A stretch of DNA of 64,000 nt from assembly GCA_030533445.1 (NCBI GenBank), contig CM060073.1:36721428-36785427 (forward strand). The letters run 5' to 3'. This DNA is from Cyprinodon diabolis (lineage: Eukaryota; Chordata; Actinopteri; Cyprinodontiformes; Cyprinodontidae). Positions 12,894 through 24,875 of the stretch are shown piece after piece; the first letter of the stretch is position 1; the number at the start of each line of letters is the position of its first letter. The notes under the pieces were generated by a model. The model did not search any database. It saw only the letters and a program-made list of their open reading frames with translations, and was not told the DNA's origin. A program made the position numbers and the translations under genes.

Positions 12894-13720
12894 TTACACA
12901 ATAAAGGAACTTAAGCACCATTTTCCTCATTCTGAGACCTGTTTTAAACTATAGCAAGTTAACTTCTTTTTATCTATGATAATGACAAGCTCACTGCATT
13001 TGTAGCAACTGTGCAGCCACTTAAAGCATATGCATTTACTTTCTTAAAATGACATACAATATAGCAAATATACAAAATATATATAATACTAGTGTTAACA
13101 TGCTTTAGATATAAACTATATAGAGGTAGAGTGAACAGACTTAAATTCATGCAAACAATGAAGGGCACTTTACGTATTAAATGGCCTTTTTTTCCAGAGT
13201 ACAACCCGAGGCGACAAGTTTAGTTATGATATTAGCACCAGACAGAAGACTGCAGCATCGCAACTTAAACTCATCAGATATAACCTGTAATATGACACAG
13301 CAAGTAATCCTTTTAGAGACCATACAATGTTTCTAATATTGCATACAGTGGTCTTACAAAAGATGCACACTGCAAAAAATGTAAATCTAAGTAGGTCAAT
13401 TTTTCTAAAAATACGTGAATTTTCTATTGAATTAGGCAGGGAAGTGAGACTCTTTGCAAATCGAATAAGACAATCTACATTTGAAATGATAAAAAACAAC
13501 TGAATTTTCTTATTTCAAGTCTATACTTTAACTGTAAAAATACCAATTCCATTGGCAGATCATCTTATTTACCAAATGAGGATGAATACACAGATTATAA
13601 TTTTAGATAGTTTTTGCAGTGCACATAAAGATTATTTGTTTTACACTTTTTAAAGCTTTTACATGGTAAAATCTATATGGTTAAGTGTTTTAGCTACTTA
13701 AGTAAGGTTAAAATATGTTG

Positions 13721-14314
13721 TTATTTATCTTCAGATTTTCCTGGAGTAGAAGTTGGGAAGAGCAATGTGTATTCTGGAGGAGCATTGTTTGTTTGAGACA
13801 GAAAGTCTGCATTCAATTCAGGAGCAGAGGGATTCAGACTGAAAGAGGGAGCTGAAGGAGGCACAGAAGCAAAGGCAGGCTGGTTCTGAGGGTCTGGAGG
13901 TGGCATATAGAAAGCAGGGACAGACGGTGGATGTTGAAGCCCGGAAGAGGACGATGACAATGGAGATCCATAGGGAGAAGGCCCCATGGGCACTGGGTTG
14001 GTCTGGGCCCCGAAGATAGGAGGTGGCTGGTAAGGATATGCACCTGGTGGGCCACTATAGACCTGTGGGTCAGTAGGGTATGTGGGTGGTGGTACATAAG
14101 GACTTTGGGCATCTGGGTAACCATGAGGACCTGGATATGGTGGTGCAGGATAAGGTGCAACAGGAGGAGGAAAGTCGCTGTTAGTTGGACCACCAAAAGC
14201 CCCAGCAGGGTAAGGGTCCAAAGACCCACTAAGTTGAGCAACAAACATAGGATGAGCAATAACCACTGGGAAGATTATCTCTGGATCAAAGGCAAAGCTT
14301 ATGTCCAGATACAC
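13721..14314 (-). CDS. Arrestin A exon 6: end of C-domain and PPxY tail
   Basis: The acceptor CTCATAG precedes the codon for VYLDISFAF. The exon encodes 197 residues. The first 22 or so close the arrestin C-fold; the remainder is low-complexity and rich in Pro, Tyr, Ser and Ala, ending GKSEDK. Its two PPxY motifs are the functional hallmark of the ARRDC family. Confidence 0.92.
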   Translation of the reverse strand: MYLDISFAFDPEIIFPVVIAHPMFVAQLSGSLDPYPAGAFGGPTNSDFPPPVAPYPAPPYPGPHGYPDAQSPYVPPPTYPTDPQVYSGPPGAYPYQPPPIFGAQTNPVPMGPSPYGSPLSSSSSGLQHPPSVPAFYMPPPDPQNQPAFASVPPSAPSFSLNPSAPELNADFLSQTNNAPPEYTLLFPTSTPGKSEDK

Positions 14315-17300
14315 CTATGAGAAAACAGGTATGTCTGATAAGAAGATCATGTTTCACATACAACAGCATCAAATTAACATAACGTTAAAAAAGGGAACAT
14401 TTTATAGTTAAAAAGGCTTTAAAAGTGAAATTTGTTTTGACACATAATGATACATACCTTTAACTGGTGTGTCACTGAGATGATATCACAGTTCTCGATT
14501 GAAGGCATCTCATCAGTGGGAATCTTCAGCCCACACTTCACCTCCTGCTGGGTGTGAGGTTTAATAACCTTATCAACCACTTTTTCAACAGTTTGCTCCT
14601 CACTTTTGGAGTCTCCTTTCGCAAAAAACTTGATAGTCCGTATCAAACTAAATTTGGGAGTCATGTTTCTTGAGGAGGCATTGTTGACTTTTGCAAATAT
14701 ATGCATAGTTTCACCTGTGGGCAAAAAATAAATACAAATAAAATGTTTATTTTCCTCAAAGTTACAAATTAAAATAATTTCAGAAAACATAAGCCAAGAA
14801 TATGAAACAAAAAACCAAATAAGTGGGTAAGAAATTTCACTAAATGTAATACTACTACCTAAAGGGCTGGATTGAGACTTGGTGCCTTATTATTTTAAAT
14901 GTAATGTGACCAAAATTGATTACTTCACTTGATTAGAAATTCAAGTTTTTTACATTGATATGCCAAAATGCAGTTGATTGCCCAGGCCCATCAGCAACAA
15001 TACTGGATGTAATGTTTCTGATGTGCCAGTCTTTCACAAGTTGAGAAACCCATAAAGTTCTCCTAATATGGGCCACATCATTATGTAACACCATGACAAA
15101 TTCAATCTCATTTAATCGGTCTCTTCCTCTTTTTGATGAATCAAAGAAGCAGCAATGTTTATTGTATATTGCCATTAAAGTCATTAAACTCCATTATCTT
15201 AGCCAAGGATAGATATTGCTGCCTTTCAGCTATTAATGTCGCCTCAGTGAAAGGTTCCTAGATTTGTAGATTTGCCATTCTTTGTGGAGTTTTTCAAATT
15301 TACAAACTGCACATAACTGCTCAAAAAAATAAAGGGAACATATAAACAACACAATATAACTTAAATAAAATCAAACTTGTTTGAAATCAAACTGTCCACT
15401 TAGGAAGAAACACTAATTGACAATCAATTTCACATGCTGTTGTGCAAATGTAATAGACAACAGGTGGAAATTATTGGCAATTAGCAAGACACACTCAATA
15501 AAGGAGTGGTTCTGCAGGCGAGGACCACAGACCATTTCTCAGTACCTGTGCGTTCTGGCTGATGTTTTGATCACTTTTGAATGTTTATGTGCTTTTGCAC
15601 TTGTGGTTGCATGAGATGCACTCTACAAGCTAGTGATGGCCAAATGAAGCCTCACAAAGCAAAGAAGGCTTCCAACCCAATGCTTTGCCAAAAGATTCAC
15701 TACTTGATGCTTCATTCATTGCTCACTATTTAGCACCACAGACACTATAACAGTCCTCATATTTCAGAAAACAGCAATGTGTACAATATTGTCAAAAGGA
15801 AGTTTTTGTTGGACACATGTGTCATTACATTTTAGGAATTAAAACTATACTAAAAATAATCCATATATGTTGACTGTCTGCAGCAGCAGTTGTAGTTTAT
15901 GTCATGGATTGATTTTTGTAAGGAAGATAGACTGTATGCTCTCTCTGACTTTTTTTTCTGGAAATCTAGAGTAGTTATTGGTGTGCGTTATAAGACGCTT
16001 TATTTGTCATTATACCTACAGTCTACATATAATGACATTTTATAGATCAGATAGAGGGTTAGCCTCAGCTACTGCGACTTGACTAACCTAACCAGCACGT
16101 TTTTAGTATTATCGGAAACATATGCACATGACATGAGGAGAACATGCAAACTCCACATAGAAAGGCCACTGGACAACTTGAAACCTGACTGGAGAAGCAA
16201 CCGTGAAGTTATCTAGAGGACAGAACAGAGCAGACTTTACTTCCTAAGTAAGCTTAGGTCCTCTGCCATTTGCAGCAAGATGCTGCATATCTTCTATGTC
16301 TGTTATGGAGAGTGTAATCTCACCTACCATCATATGCTGAGGTAGTAGTATCAGAGCTAATGATTTAAAGCTCAACAAGCTAATAAATAAAGCTGGCTGT
16401 GTTCTAGGAACTCCTCTAGAACATCTGGAGATGATTTCGCAAAGAAGAATTCTTCATAGAGTGAGGAACATTATGGGCAACAGTGAGTATCATCTTTATT
16501 AGATAATTAAACAACAACACAGTGTCTTCAGTAAGAGGTTTCTCCAGATCCGGTGCAAGACAGACCACTACAGAAGATCCTTCCTGCCTATAGCTATCAA
16601 CGCATTTAATTCCCCTTTGGGATGAATTAAGTATTTTTGAATTAAATTGAATAACACAATTCAAGCATTCCGATCATAAATCTAGGTTGATATCTTAACC
16701 CTCTAAACCAAAAACCCCCAAAATTTTTTGGGAAATGAAACATAACCTATAATTGAAAGGAATCCGATTACCTGTGGCGAAAGCTGTCTTGTTAACAGTA
16801 GCATCTATTTGCACTTGTCCTTTAGAGAAAACTCCCATCTTCTTCTCAGTAGAACCAGATTGCTCATTCTGAAGGACAGAAGAAAAACAAAAAAAAATAC
16901 CTTATTCATGACAAAATCTGAAAAACAATGTTCTTATGTGAACAGCAAAGGTCATAATGGTGCTCCTGAAGAGCTTTTATAAGAGTACTGATTGTGATCT
17001 AGGCCCATAGATACTACTACCTAGTAGGGTCTTTAAGGTACTACTGGCTTAAAGACATTTTCAATGTAAGAAGTCAAGATTCCAAAGAAAAAAGTTTAAG
17101 AATAGAGATTAAGGGCCTAATCTTCAAATATTCAAAATAAGAACCTACCTGTGCAATTTGTTAAATATGTGCAATAAAAGGGCATGTTGCGGCTGATCTA
17201 CAAAGATAGCTGTGTATGTTTAGACAATGCAAAAAAATTAGGTTCCGCCCATAAAAAAGAGCAGGTTCGGCTAACAGTTTGAGGGAGGCTGCAAAAGAAG

Positions 17301-20300
17301 GATAAGGTTCAAAGCCATGGAGATAAAGATAATAATCAAAATACCAAATAAGAACAAAAGTTAAAGGAATCAATTTGGTTTAATAGTATAAAGATTGTCT
17401 GCAGTCGCCGCTGCATTAATTTGAGGTGGCCAGTAGATTTTTTTATTTTTATTTATTTTGCTATTGTTATTTTCTGAAGGTGCAAATGTTAACATGCGCC
17501 AAGAATTTCTCTCTATCCTCTGCCATTATAAAAATGTCTTCTTTGTGGCAGCAACAATAGCAGTTATATTTGGTGTTAGTTTGCACCTGCCTTTCTGAGT
17601 TTCTAAAAAAGACTCAAGAACACAGTTGAGTTTCTGATTTGGAAAATCGCTTTGTGCTAAATATCTACATTTACATATTCTCCTCCACCCATTAATTAGA
17701 CCTTTTTTGTCATTACCACAAGAGCTGCATCAAGGTGGGTTTTCCCCTGAACACGAACTTGACAAAAGTTTTGCCAGTTTTGTCTGCTTTTGCTTGTCTT
17801 TATTTCGGCCTGGCCAGTTGGAGAAAGCGTCCTATATCATGGAATCTGCGCATTGTTGGTTTCACCTCATCATGGTGACATGTATTTACAAAGTAACCAG
17901 CAGTGTTTTTTACTTTAGAAAGCAGAAAAAGGCTGTCGGCATTCCTAGATTCCCAGAGACGGAACAAATACGGGATCTACTCTCCCACACTGGGGGACGA
18001 ATCATCTGGACAACACAGGGTAGGTGAGATGGCATTCTGAAGCTCAGACCACAGCAGCAGGAAAACAGTGCAAGAAAACCAGGATATGTTGGTGAAGATT
18101 CTCAGTCAATTTGAATTGACAATGCTGCTTGGATGGGAAGCGAAACATCTTCAAACTTGGAAACAAAGTCCAGTAGATTGTTTTTTAACTTTTTTGGAAA
18201 ACCAACATAGAAAAAAAACAGAACCGGGACCAGGTTGCCAGCACTTGCCATCCTCTGGAACCACAGCAGGGGATCGGAGGAGGCCCCCAGAAAATCAGCG
18301 CACTAAATCAGATTAGTCCACCGAGAAGACCGAACACTGAGGGCGGGTAAGAGAACACAGCTGCCCAGGGGGATAGGACAGTGGAACATCCAAGATGCCA
18401 CCCATGGAGGCAGAGTGAGTAGAGGTTACGGCTGGCTGGAGCTAGCCTCTAGGCTAACTGCAGGAGATGAAAGGAGCAATGGGGAGGATCAGCGAAGCTT
18501 GCCTGGGCAGACAACAAGAGAGCTGGGTAAGGAAGGCATCTGTCTGCACTGGAGGCAACACAATGGAAAATTCCTAGGACTAAATTAAGACAGCTTTTTT
18601 AAAAGCCACATTAAATCCTCTTAAGAGCATTCCTACTTCATCCTTTATCAGCATTATTTTCTCTATCTTCCATTTTTAATGAAAAAAAGCTGATCTCTAC
18701 TGTGCTCCTTCACTGTAGCTCACACCTACAGCTAGTCTCTTACTGGAATTTGCGATAAAAGTAAAAAAAATTTTAAGATTTTTCAACTTAATTTGTGGCC
18801 GAGAGCGCGATCAAATGTCGCCATCACCAAAATTGTGCTGGTCGCCTCACTGCATTTGCCACTGTCACCGCGTTCAGGTTTGCTTCGCACCAGATCCGCC
18901 CTTCTACATAGAGTTAACATGGGAATCCTTTGCTCTAGCTGTGAAATTCATGTTCGATGTGAACATACCTTTAGAATATGATCTACATATTGGAGACACA
19001 CATGAATAGTTATTTGCTTATTTCATCTGCTGAACTGCAAACAAATAGACTTTGCAACTTCTATAAAGATCTAGTCTGTGCGTATAAACCCTTCTGCACC
19101 GGTTTTAAGACACACATATCTTGTAAAGTTCAGGTCCCAAATGTCCCTAAAGCTAGATTGCAGGTGGCACATTCAAAGTTTTACCAACAGTACAACAGTG
19201 ATATATAATATGGCTGCAAAACATTTCCTTGGTAAAGATGTCTGCAGTTATGAACAGTAAATTCTTACTTATATTACCTCATATCTCAGCTAATTTAACC
19301 ATACTGATACTGGTATACTGAATGAGATGCCAGTGTGACTGAAAGTACAAAATGCTGTGAAATTTGTTTCTATTGTCTCATGTGAGACATAGCAATTGAA
19401 GTATCATAGTAACTTTTTTCTCCACTCAAAGCAGGTATTGAGATAAAATATGGCTGATATGGATTAAAGTTTAGTGTTGTCACTGTAACATTTTAGATGC
19501 ATTAAAACTTTTGAATGAAATAATCATTCAGACATCAACTTTAACAGTCATCTTAGTCGTCTTTTTGTTAATTGATTTTGGCTACAAACTTGCATGATAT
19601 TGGTGGAAAAAAAACTATTAATAATCTGTGCTTATTCTCTGAGCATAATGAATATAATACACACTAAAAGGGTCCTGAAGTTGGAAAATGACTTGGAAAC
19701 AAATTTGAGCTCCTTTTCTGCAGTGGAATCCATCCTCCAGCTCCTGGACAGTTTGGCCTCCAGTTTGTAGACAATTTTTCCATGAGTTCCTCTGAAAGAC
19801 GATGGCATGTTTCTGTATAACAGACATGATGGTGATTTAATGATAAGTGAATGAATATAATGCCATATATTCATTCATATGCTCCAACCAGAGGTGGAAA
19901 GGGTAGCTAAAGCTCGTACTGGAATAAGAGCAATGATACTCAGGTAAGCAAGACTATAAAATGACAAAAAAGTATTTACTTAAGTACTGAGTACTTGTTA
20001 AAAATATGTGTAAATGAGGTTATCAGAAAAACATATGAAATCATCTGAAAATGTTTTAATGTGAAAGAATAAAATCAAAATGAGTAAAAATAAATAGTCA
20101 GAAAAAGTAAGGGTGGACAAAACATGGAAGGATGAGTTAAATTAATAAAAAAAAAATGTGAATCTTATGTCACAAAATAAAGATTATTAACAAATTTTAA
20201 ACCCCACTTTAAAATAAACTATAAGCATTGGTGTATGTTTGATGCTATTTTCATTAAAACCTATTTACATTTTCATTTCAGGAACTACAGAGTGTGTAGA

Positions 20301-23221
20301 AATCCAGACAGTACCTTAGCAGTAGGTTCTCTGTTATTGGAAACTTCCTTACCAATGTGCCACATGAAACTGTTGCAAGATTTTTAGCTTAAACTTACAT
20401 CCTTTCTCAGTATAAGACAACCACACTGTTTTGTGAGAAGAATTTGAAATGTGGAAGTTAAAGAAAATGTTTTGTCAGTGTATTGTGTAGAACTCACTCA
20501 GATGGGATCCTAAAGCTGAAGTTATAGACATGGTTCCCTTCAGGCAAAACAGTCTCTGGAAATGCAGATATAAAACAGGATATATTTAGTTTAATTAATT
20601 TATACCCTTAATTTTCCTGCACACTAATTGAGTAAGGATGAATAAAACTTGCATTGATTCAGTTTTGGCCCTTTTAATGGTCCTTCCAGGAACAACTGAG
20701 TGGTGTTGCATAAAATGTTTTCCCCATATAGGATTCAGCCAAGCTCTACACATACAGGCGATATATCAGAGCCAGTTAAATAACCGAGTTATTAACCGTG
20801 TTAGCTCTGGCGCACTCTTAGTTCCCAGTGTCCAGATGTGAAAAAACTGGCAGCTGCCCACCAAGAACAGGACTCTCACTAAATAAAGCGCAAATCGACC
20901 CATAAAGTTCTTCTTTGAAATATTCTCTTTCCCTTAGTGTCTCAGTCCTAATTTATTTTTAAATCTTCATTTGTCCAGAGTGCAATAATTCCCCCCTAAG
21001 CCTCTCAGTCCTTTTTTTTTTTAAAGTGGTACAGTAAAAGTTTGAATTACAAAAACTCATGCCTGGGGTAAGCAAAACTAAATTATGAATAATCTAATAC
21101 AAAAACCACAGCACTTAACAGCAGCAATTAAAACATTTTAAAGCATCAAGAATCTTTAAAGCTTTGGGGTTTGAAGATGATTGTATTGATTCTTTGTGTT
21201 CTGATAATTAGAGCAAGTAGAATTATCACAACTTTTTACCAGAAATTAACATTTATGCACATGAAATAAAAAAAAAATATTAATCACACCAAAATATTGT
21301 GAAAAATCAAAAAGCAGGGAAGTGTTGGCCTAGTGGCTATAGCAGTGCTGTTGTGCTCTGAGAAGGTTCCAAGAACCCAGTTTGATCCCTACAGGGTCCC
21401 TCTGGGTCCCTGAGCAAGACCTTTAACCCCACACTGCACAGAGGTCAATTTTACAGTGTGAGATTAATAAATAAATAAAAAAAGAGAATCTGATTTTTTA
21501 AGAGAAAATGTACTAAGAATGTTAGTTTGTATATAGCGAATAAAGTCTTTCCAACAAAGCTACAGTGAAGGGATATTTTCAAAATGGTGGATGCGTTTCA
21601 TTGTCCTGATGGCAAAAGTAGCAGCTGCAGTCAATGTCTTTGTGTAGAGATTGATTAGCTGGATAGCACCTGTGTTACTTGTTTGTAACAAGACATTTAG
21701 AAGGTAAAGTACATACAGTAGTCCATTTGATATAGGGAACAAACTGCCTCCAGTAATAAATGACAGAAGCACAGTAGCAATGTCTTTTTGAAATAAAGCT
21801 GTTTTTTTGTTACACATGGAAGAGTTAAGCAGATCTACCCACAACAGTCTCAAAAATTGATAAAAAAAAGTGACCGGCCTCTCATCAAAAGACCAGAGCG
21901 CATCAATTGACGCGTTATCGATGTCTGTTTTTTTCATTGGTTAATTGTGCATGTTGCTCGTTCGGCATCACTGAATATACCAGAAACAACATATTTCAAC
22001 AAATTCTGCTGTCATTTATTATCTTCTTGGGTTAAAGTTGTTTCTTTATGAATGAAATAACAAATATAACCGCTTGTATTCATCAAAGGCTGTGAGGCAT
22101 TTCTCTCTTTAGTAGAAACAAGTTAAATATACTTCAAAGCTCTTTCTGAAAATATCTCACTGGGCTCAGGATCACATTACAAAGAACACCCCCATGTTGT
22201 TTATCAGCTTAATTATTTAAGTAATGCACAAACTTGACCTATAATTCTCAAAACCTACATTTTAGAGGCAATTTTTCAAATCAGTATTTCACTTTCCTGT
22301 AAAATTGTGAGATTTGTTCAGCCGCACCTCAACTTGTGGGGCTCCAAACCAGCCCCCCCTCCCTCGTTACCACCCGAATTACCCATAATTCCAAGTCGAA
22401 CTGTAAAAAAAAAAAATACATCGTTCTTTTCAGATCTTTATTGCGGTTTGAAACATATTATATGAGTGTATTTTTTAATGAACTATACACATTTATGAAC
22501 ATATTAAATAAAAGTACCACTTTCTGCTTTGCTAGGGTGTCGCATTTAAACGGCTCTATATCATGCAGAAATCTACCATGTCTTGGTGTTTAAATACGGT
22601 CCGGTCCGCCAATTAGGAATTAAAGAGGCATTTTTCGCACCCTAATATCTTCAGCGACGTCCTAATCCGCAATTGCGTGGGGAGGTGTCAGTGACGGGGC
22701 CCCTTGGTAACTGCAGTCTCTCATTACCGATAGTTATACTGTTGCTCCAGACTTATAAAAACAGCAAAACAATTGCGCCACCATCCTGTTTCTTTCTTTT
22801 TTTTTCGAGTGTATTTCTGTGTTTGTGGTGGGAATGGAAAAGAGGGAGGGGGGGTTAACGGGGACTGTTTGGGGCATTTGTTAATGAAAGATTGAAAACT
22901 TAGGTAGAACAAAAAAATAAAATTAAAATAAAAAGCAACAAGCAAGCGGTGAACTGTAGGCCTACCATCTGAGTCTTCTGGGATTAAAAACTGTTTCAGT
23001 TTAAAATATCTCCGGTGCGCAGAGTATGTGTGCGTCGTGTCGCCTCTCCTTTCGGTCCAGTGCACATTAGCGTCCCCTTTAGCCTTCACAAACAGACGCT
23101 TAGCTTTGGTTTCCTTGGATAAGGACAGAATCACTTGTCCAGTTATATTGTCTCCCTCTGAAAAAGTCTGGTCTACGTTTAGCGCTTCGCAGCTGATAGT
23201 AAAACTACTCACTGCAGTCAT
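13721..23221 (-). CDS. Arrestin domain-containing protein (ARRDC3-like), copy A, intact
   Basis: Six coding exons, 22966-23221, 20498-20555, 19665-19812, 16772-16868, 14458-14714 and 13721-14314, join in phase to 470 codons including stop (469 residues). Residues about 1-155 form the N-terminal arrestin fold ([36 protein letters not shown]). Residues about 155-290 form the C-terminal arrestin fold (EKKMGVFSKGQVQIDA to PEIIFPVVIAHP). The rest is a Pro/Tyr-rich tail with PPTY (about 348-351) and PPEY (about 451-454). Alpha-arrestins of this family act in the cytosol and on endosomal membranes, where PPxY motifs recruit NEDD4-type ubiquitin ligases to membrane cargo. The start at 23221 gives the family N-terminus (MTAVSSF); an in-frame Met 15 codons upstream would add a hydrophobic leader unlikely in a cytosolic protein. 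Paralogues B and C lie further along the same strand. Confidence 0.9.
14458..14714 (-). CDS. Arrestin A exon 5: core of C-terminal arrestin domain
   Basis: A 257-base exon starting GETMHIFAKVNNASSRNMTP and ending THQLK, with donor AAG|GTATGT. It is the conserved centre of Arrestin_C. No counterpart survives in copy B. Confidence 0.9.
15307..15620 (+). mobile_element. Truncated DNA-transposon end in arrestin A intron 4
   Basis: It begins CTGCTCAAAAAAATAAAGGG and runs through a block (ACAGGTGGAAATTATTGGC, AGGAGTGGTTCTGCAGG) that I recognise from memory as the terminal region of an abundant fish DNA transposon. The other end and the transposase are missing. It is absent from copy B, where this intron is rearranged. 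Confidence 0.45.
15627..15735. repeat. hAT-like MITE fragment
   Basis: The sequence TAGTGATGGCCAAATGAAGC followed by alternating GAAGC/GCTTC motifs resembles the ends of a common fish hAT-derived MITE. Only one end is clear. Confidence 0.35.
16136..16645 (+). repeat. Fragments of two common fish repeats, including a LINE ORF2 C-terminal relic
   Basis: Bases 16136-16195 (GGAGAACATGCAAACTCCAC) match part of the high-copy repeat seen more fully at 31680-31990. Bases about 16225-16645 read as a broken reverse-transcriptase C-terminus: segments such as MLHIFYVCYGE and CKTDHYRRSFLPIAINAFN separated by stops and shifts, ending in an AT-rich tail. Orientation is plus, inside arrestin A intron 4. Confidence 0.5.
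16772..16868 (-). CDS. Arrestin A exon 4: first strands of C-terminal arrestin domain
   Basis: A 97-base exon with acceptor CCTTCAG|AATGAG and donor CCACAG|GTAATC. It encodes NEQSGSTEKKMGVFSKGQ and the following strand. The matching exon in copy B is the site of the Tc1 insertion. Confidence 0.9.
16900..19650. other. Arrestin A intron 3: AT-rich with repeat fragments
   Basis: No gene is supported. A block at about 18085-18190 (GGTGAAGATTCTCAGTCAAT, GCGAAACATCTTC) resembles a LINE 3' UTR repeat common in fish. Bases about 18200-18560 are relatively GC-rich and unclassified. About 18735-18930, with its GCGATCAAATGTCGCC block, resembles a MITE. Distal parts (19440-19650) are shared with copies B and C. 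Confidence 0.4.
19665..19812 (-). CDS. Arrestin A exon 3: end of N-terminal arrestin domain
   Basis: A 148-base exon. It encodes [20 protein letters not shown] and then SRSWRMDSTAEKELKFVSKS, the best conserved arrestin-N signature. The acceptor is TTATACAG and the donor CTTTTA|GTGTGT. Open homologous exons exist at 38449-38596 (B) and 46304-46451 (C). Confidence 0.92.
20498..20555 (-). CDS. Arrestin A exon 2
   Basis: A 58-base exon with acceptor TTTCCAG|AGACT and donor TCTGA|GTGAGT. It encodes ETVLPEGNHVYNFSFRIPS, a canonical arrestin strand pair, and contributes GA to a Glu codon completed by the A that opens exon 3. Confidence 0.9.
21313..21483 (+). mobile_element. tRNA-derived SINE (arrestin A intron 1)
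   Basis: The head resembles a tRNA gene (TGTTGGCCTAGTGGCTA, then a B-box-like TTTGATCCC). It is followed by the family-specific body CTGGGTCCCTGAGCAAGACC and a short AATAAATAAA tail. The same insertion is at the corresponding intronic site of copy B, so it predates the duplication. Confidence 0.8.
22966..23221 (-). CDS. Arrestin A exon 1: start and first strands of arrestin N
   Basis: The ATG at 23221 opens MTAVSSFTISCEALNVDQTF; the exon ends PEDSD plus one base at the donor GATG|GTAGGC. The exon is nearly identical to 40992-41247. It has the family features FSEGDNITGQV and HWTERRGD. Confidence 0.93.
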
Positions 23222-23328
23222 CGTTTCACAAAGAAAAAACAGGAAGAGCCCGAAACAAAACTGCACAATAACTCAGGGAGCCTTTTTTCTGCTAAAACGG
23301 TCTGTCTAATTTCTGAGAACGACGGAAA

Positions 23329-23380
23329 AGACATGCCAAGAACATGTATTTATTTATTTTTTATACCGCCCCCGCCCCTA
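23329..23380 (-). promoter_or_regulatory. Arrestin A core promoter: GC box, TATA box, half-site pair
   Basis: Read on the minus strand, a GC box (GGGGCGGGGGCGG, about 23366-23378) is followed directly by TATAAAAAAT (about 23356-23365). Then come two adjacent half-sites, one base apart: GAACATGT-like and AGACATGCC-like (23329-23350), close to the p53 RRRCWWGYYY pattern and including a partial steroid-receptor half-site. The ATG is about 135 bases downstream of the TATA box. Copy B retains the arrangement at 41357-41418. Factor identity is inference. Confidence 0.5.
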
Positions 23381-24099
23381 CAAGCACGCGATGTACCTGA
23401 AGCATATTCAGAAGTATGGAAGACCAAAGGTGCCACCACCCATTAAAACACACCCTCTCTATTATACATAAAAATTTTATTGAAGTAATTGAATGAAAAA
23501 GATATCTATATTTAATAAAAAATTGCCATTTAAAAAAGATTTGCCATAGGGGGGTTACCATCAAAATATTATTTCTTGAATGGCAGTAGATCAATGTATC
23601 CATTTAGGTAAAATCTTCTGGCAGAACCTGTGGATCATCTCATGTGTCCCTCCTCATGTTGATTCAGTCTTTTTTTTTTACACAGTAAATCAGTGGCTGT
23701 TTGCAGCTGCGCTTCGAATGTTATCATCCCAATAAATCGCCATTATAAGTGGCTATCAGTCCCATAGAATGCCTTCAAATTGTGCTTATTATGTTGTCAT
23801 CATCGACTGAATCCTAATCCTAACTCTAAAGTAATTATTTTTTCCCCACGCAATTAGTTAATTAATTTATGTGTAATCTGAAAATAATTTCAGTAGTTCT
23901 TCATGTGCTGTAAATATGACTAAGTAAAAATAAAATGATCCACATCTCGCTCACATTAAACAAACTAAAAAATAAAGTAATCTCATGCCCTGTCACTGAG
24001 ATGTAGAATCCTCTCCCTATAAATATTGAACTCTCTGTGAAAAAGTGAAGATCATTCTTTAATAAGATCCTCATCAAACGGACATGGAATGTTTGTTTT

Positions 24100-24146
24100 A
24101 ATACACACACACACACACACACATATATGTATATATATATATATAA
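24100..24146. repeat. (CA)n-(TA)n microsatellite
   Basis: A CA run followed by a TA run, upstream of arrestin A. The counterpart at 43706-43745 in unit B has a shorter CA run, so the repeat existed before duplication and has drifted in length. Confidence 0.9.
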
Positions 24147-24599
24147 TAAAATAACGTGATTGGTGTAAGGAGAGCAGAGACGGGGGATACTCTGAGTTTT
24201 CTGAAGAAAACCCGCTACAACCAGGTTAGCTCTGGGGAGGATGCTACTACGGTGACTGAAACAGAGGTTGAGTTAACTCTCTTTGTGAACCAGAGAAGTC
24301 AGAGTTTCTTTTCTTTTTCTTTTCAGGTTTAGACAACCTAAGAGTTTTCAGTAAACCTGCTTCATGAAACAGATCCCTATGGTTTGCTGCAAGTCTCTAT
24401 AAAATATAGATAATCATGTTGGGCTGCCATGACCAAAAATACCTCAGTCAATTTTAAAATAAAATTATGCACAAAGACTTACATAAATATACAGTCAATA
24501 ATATATAGTTATTAAATGCAACAAAAGGTTCCTGCACGATGCCTCCTGTGGAGCTGGCTTACAGTTACCTTATGTATCTCTGCTTCTTTATGTCTGCTT

Positions 24600-24875
24600 C
24601 TGTTTCCTTGGACAAAAAAGGCCTCTGCCTAGTTCTATTTGAGGTTTCTTCCTGTTAAAATTTAGTTTTTCTTGTCCACTGTCGCTACAAGCATGCTTGG
24701 TTTGAGGTTTTGCTTTCGAGTCAACGAGTCTGATTCAGTCAGCTGGTTTTCCTTAGATAGAAAAATTTGAACCAATCTGACTGTATGATCTGGATGAATT
24801 GTCTCTTTAAAGAGCCTTGGTGCTGTGAACTGGCACTATATTAAGGAACTGAATTGAAATTAAACTCATGTAAAA
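24600..24875 (+). repeat. LINE-type 3' tail repeat (unit A)
   Basis: The sequence GAGGTTTCTTCCTGTTAAAA, then a GACTGTATGATCTGG block and a tail GAACTGAATTGAAATT, match by memory the 3' end of a common fish non-LTR element. The same insertion is in unit B (44235-44472), and a separate copy lies at 28030-28255. Confidence 0.55.

Noticed and set aside
13834..14320. Open frames on both strands over arrestin A exon 6
   Set aside because: Out-of-frame shadows of the proline-rich tail, whose biased composition suppresses stops. The same applies at 32814-33300.
17707..18027. 106-codon plus-strand frame in arrestin A intron 3
   Set aside because: No domain, hydrophobic pattern or splice sites; it runs into repeat-like sequence.
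21313..21390. tRNA gene
   Set aside because: tRNA-like head only; the sequence continues into a SINE body with an A-rich tail, and the same body occurs three more times in the window.
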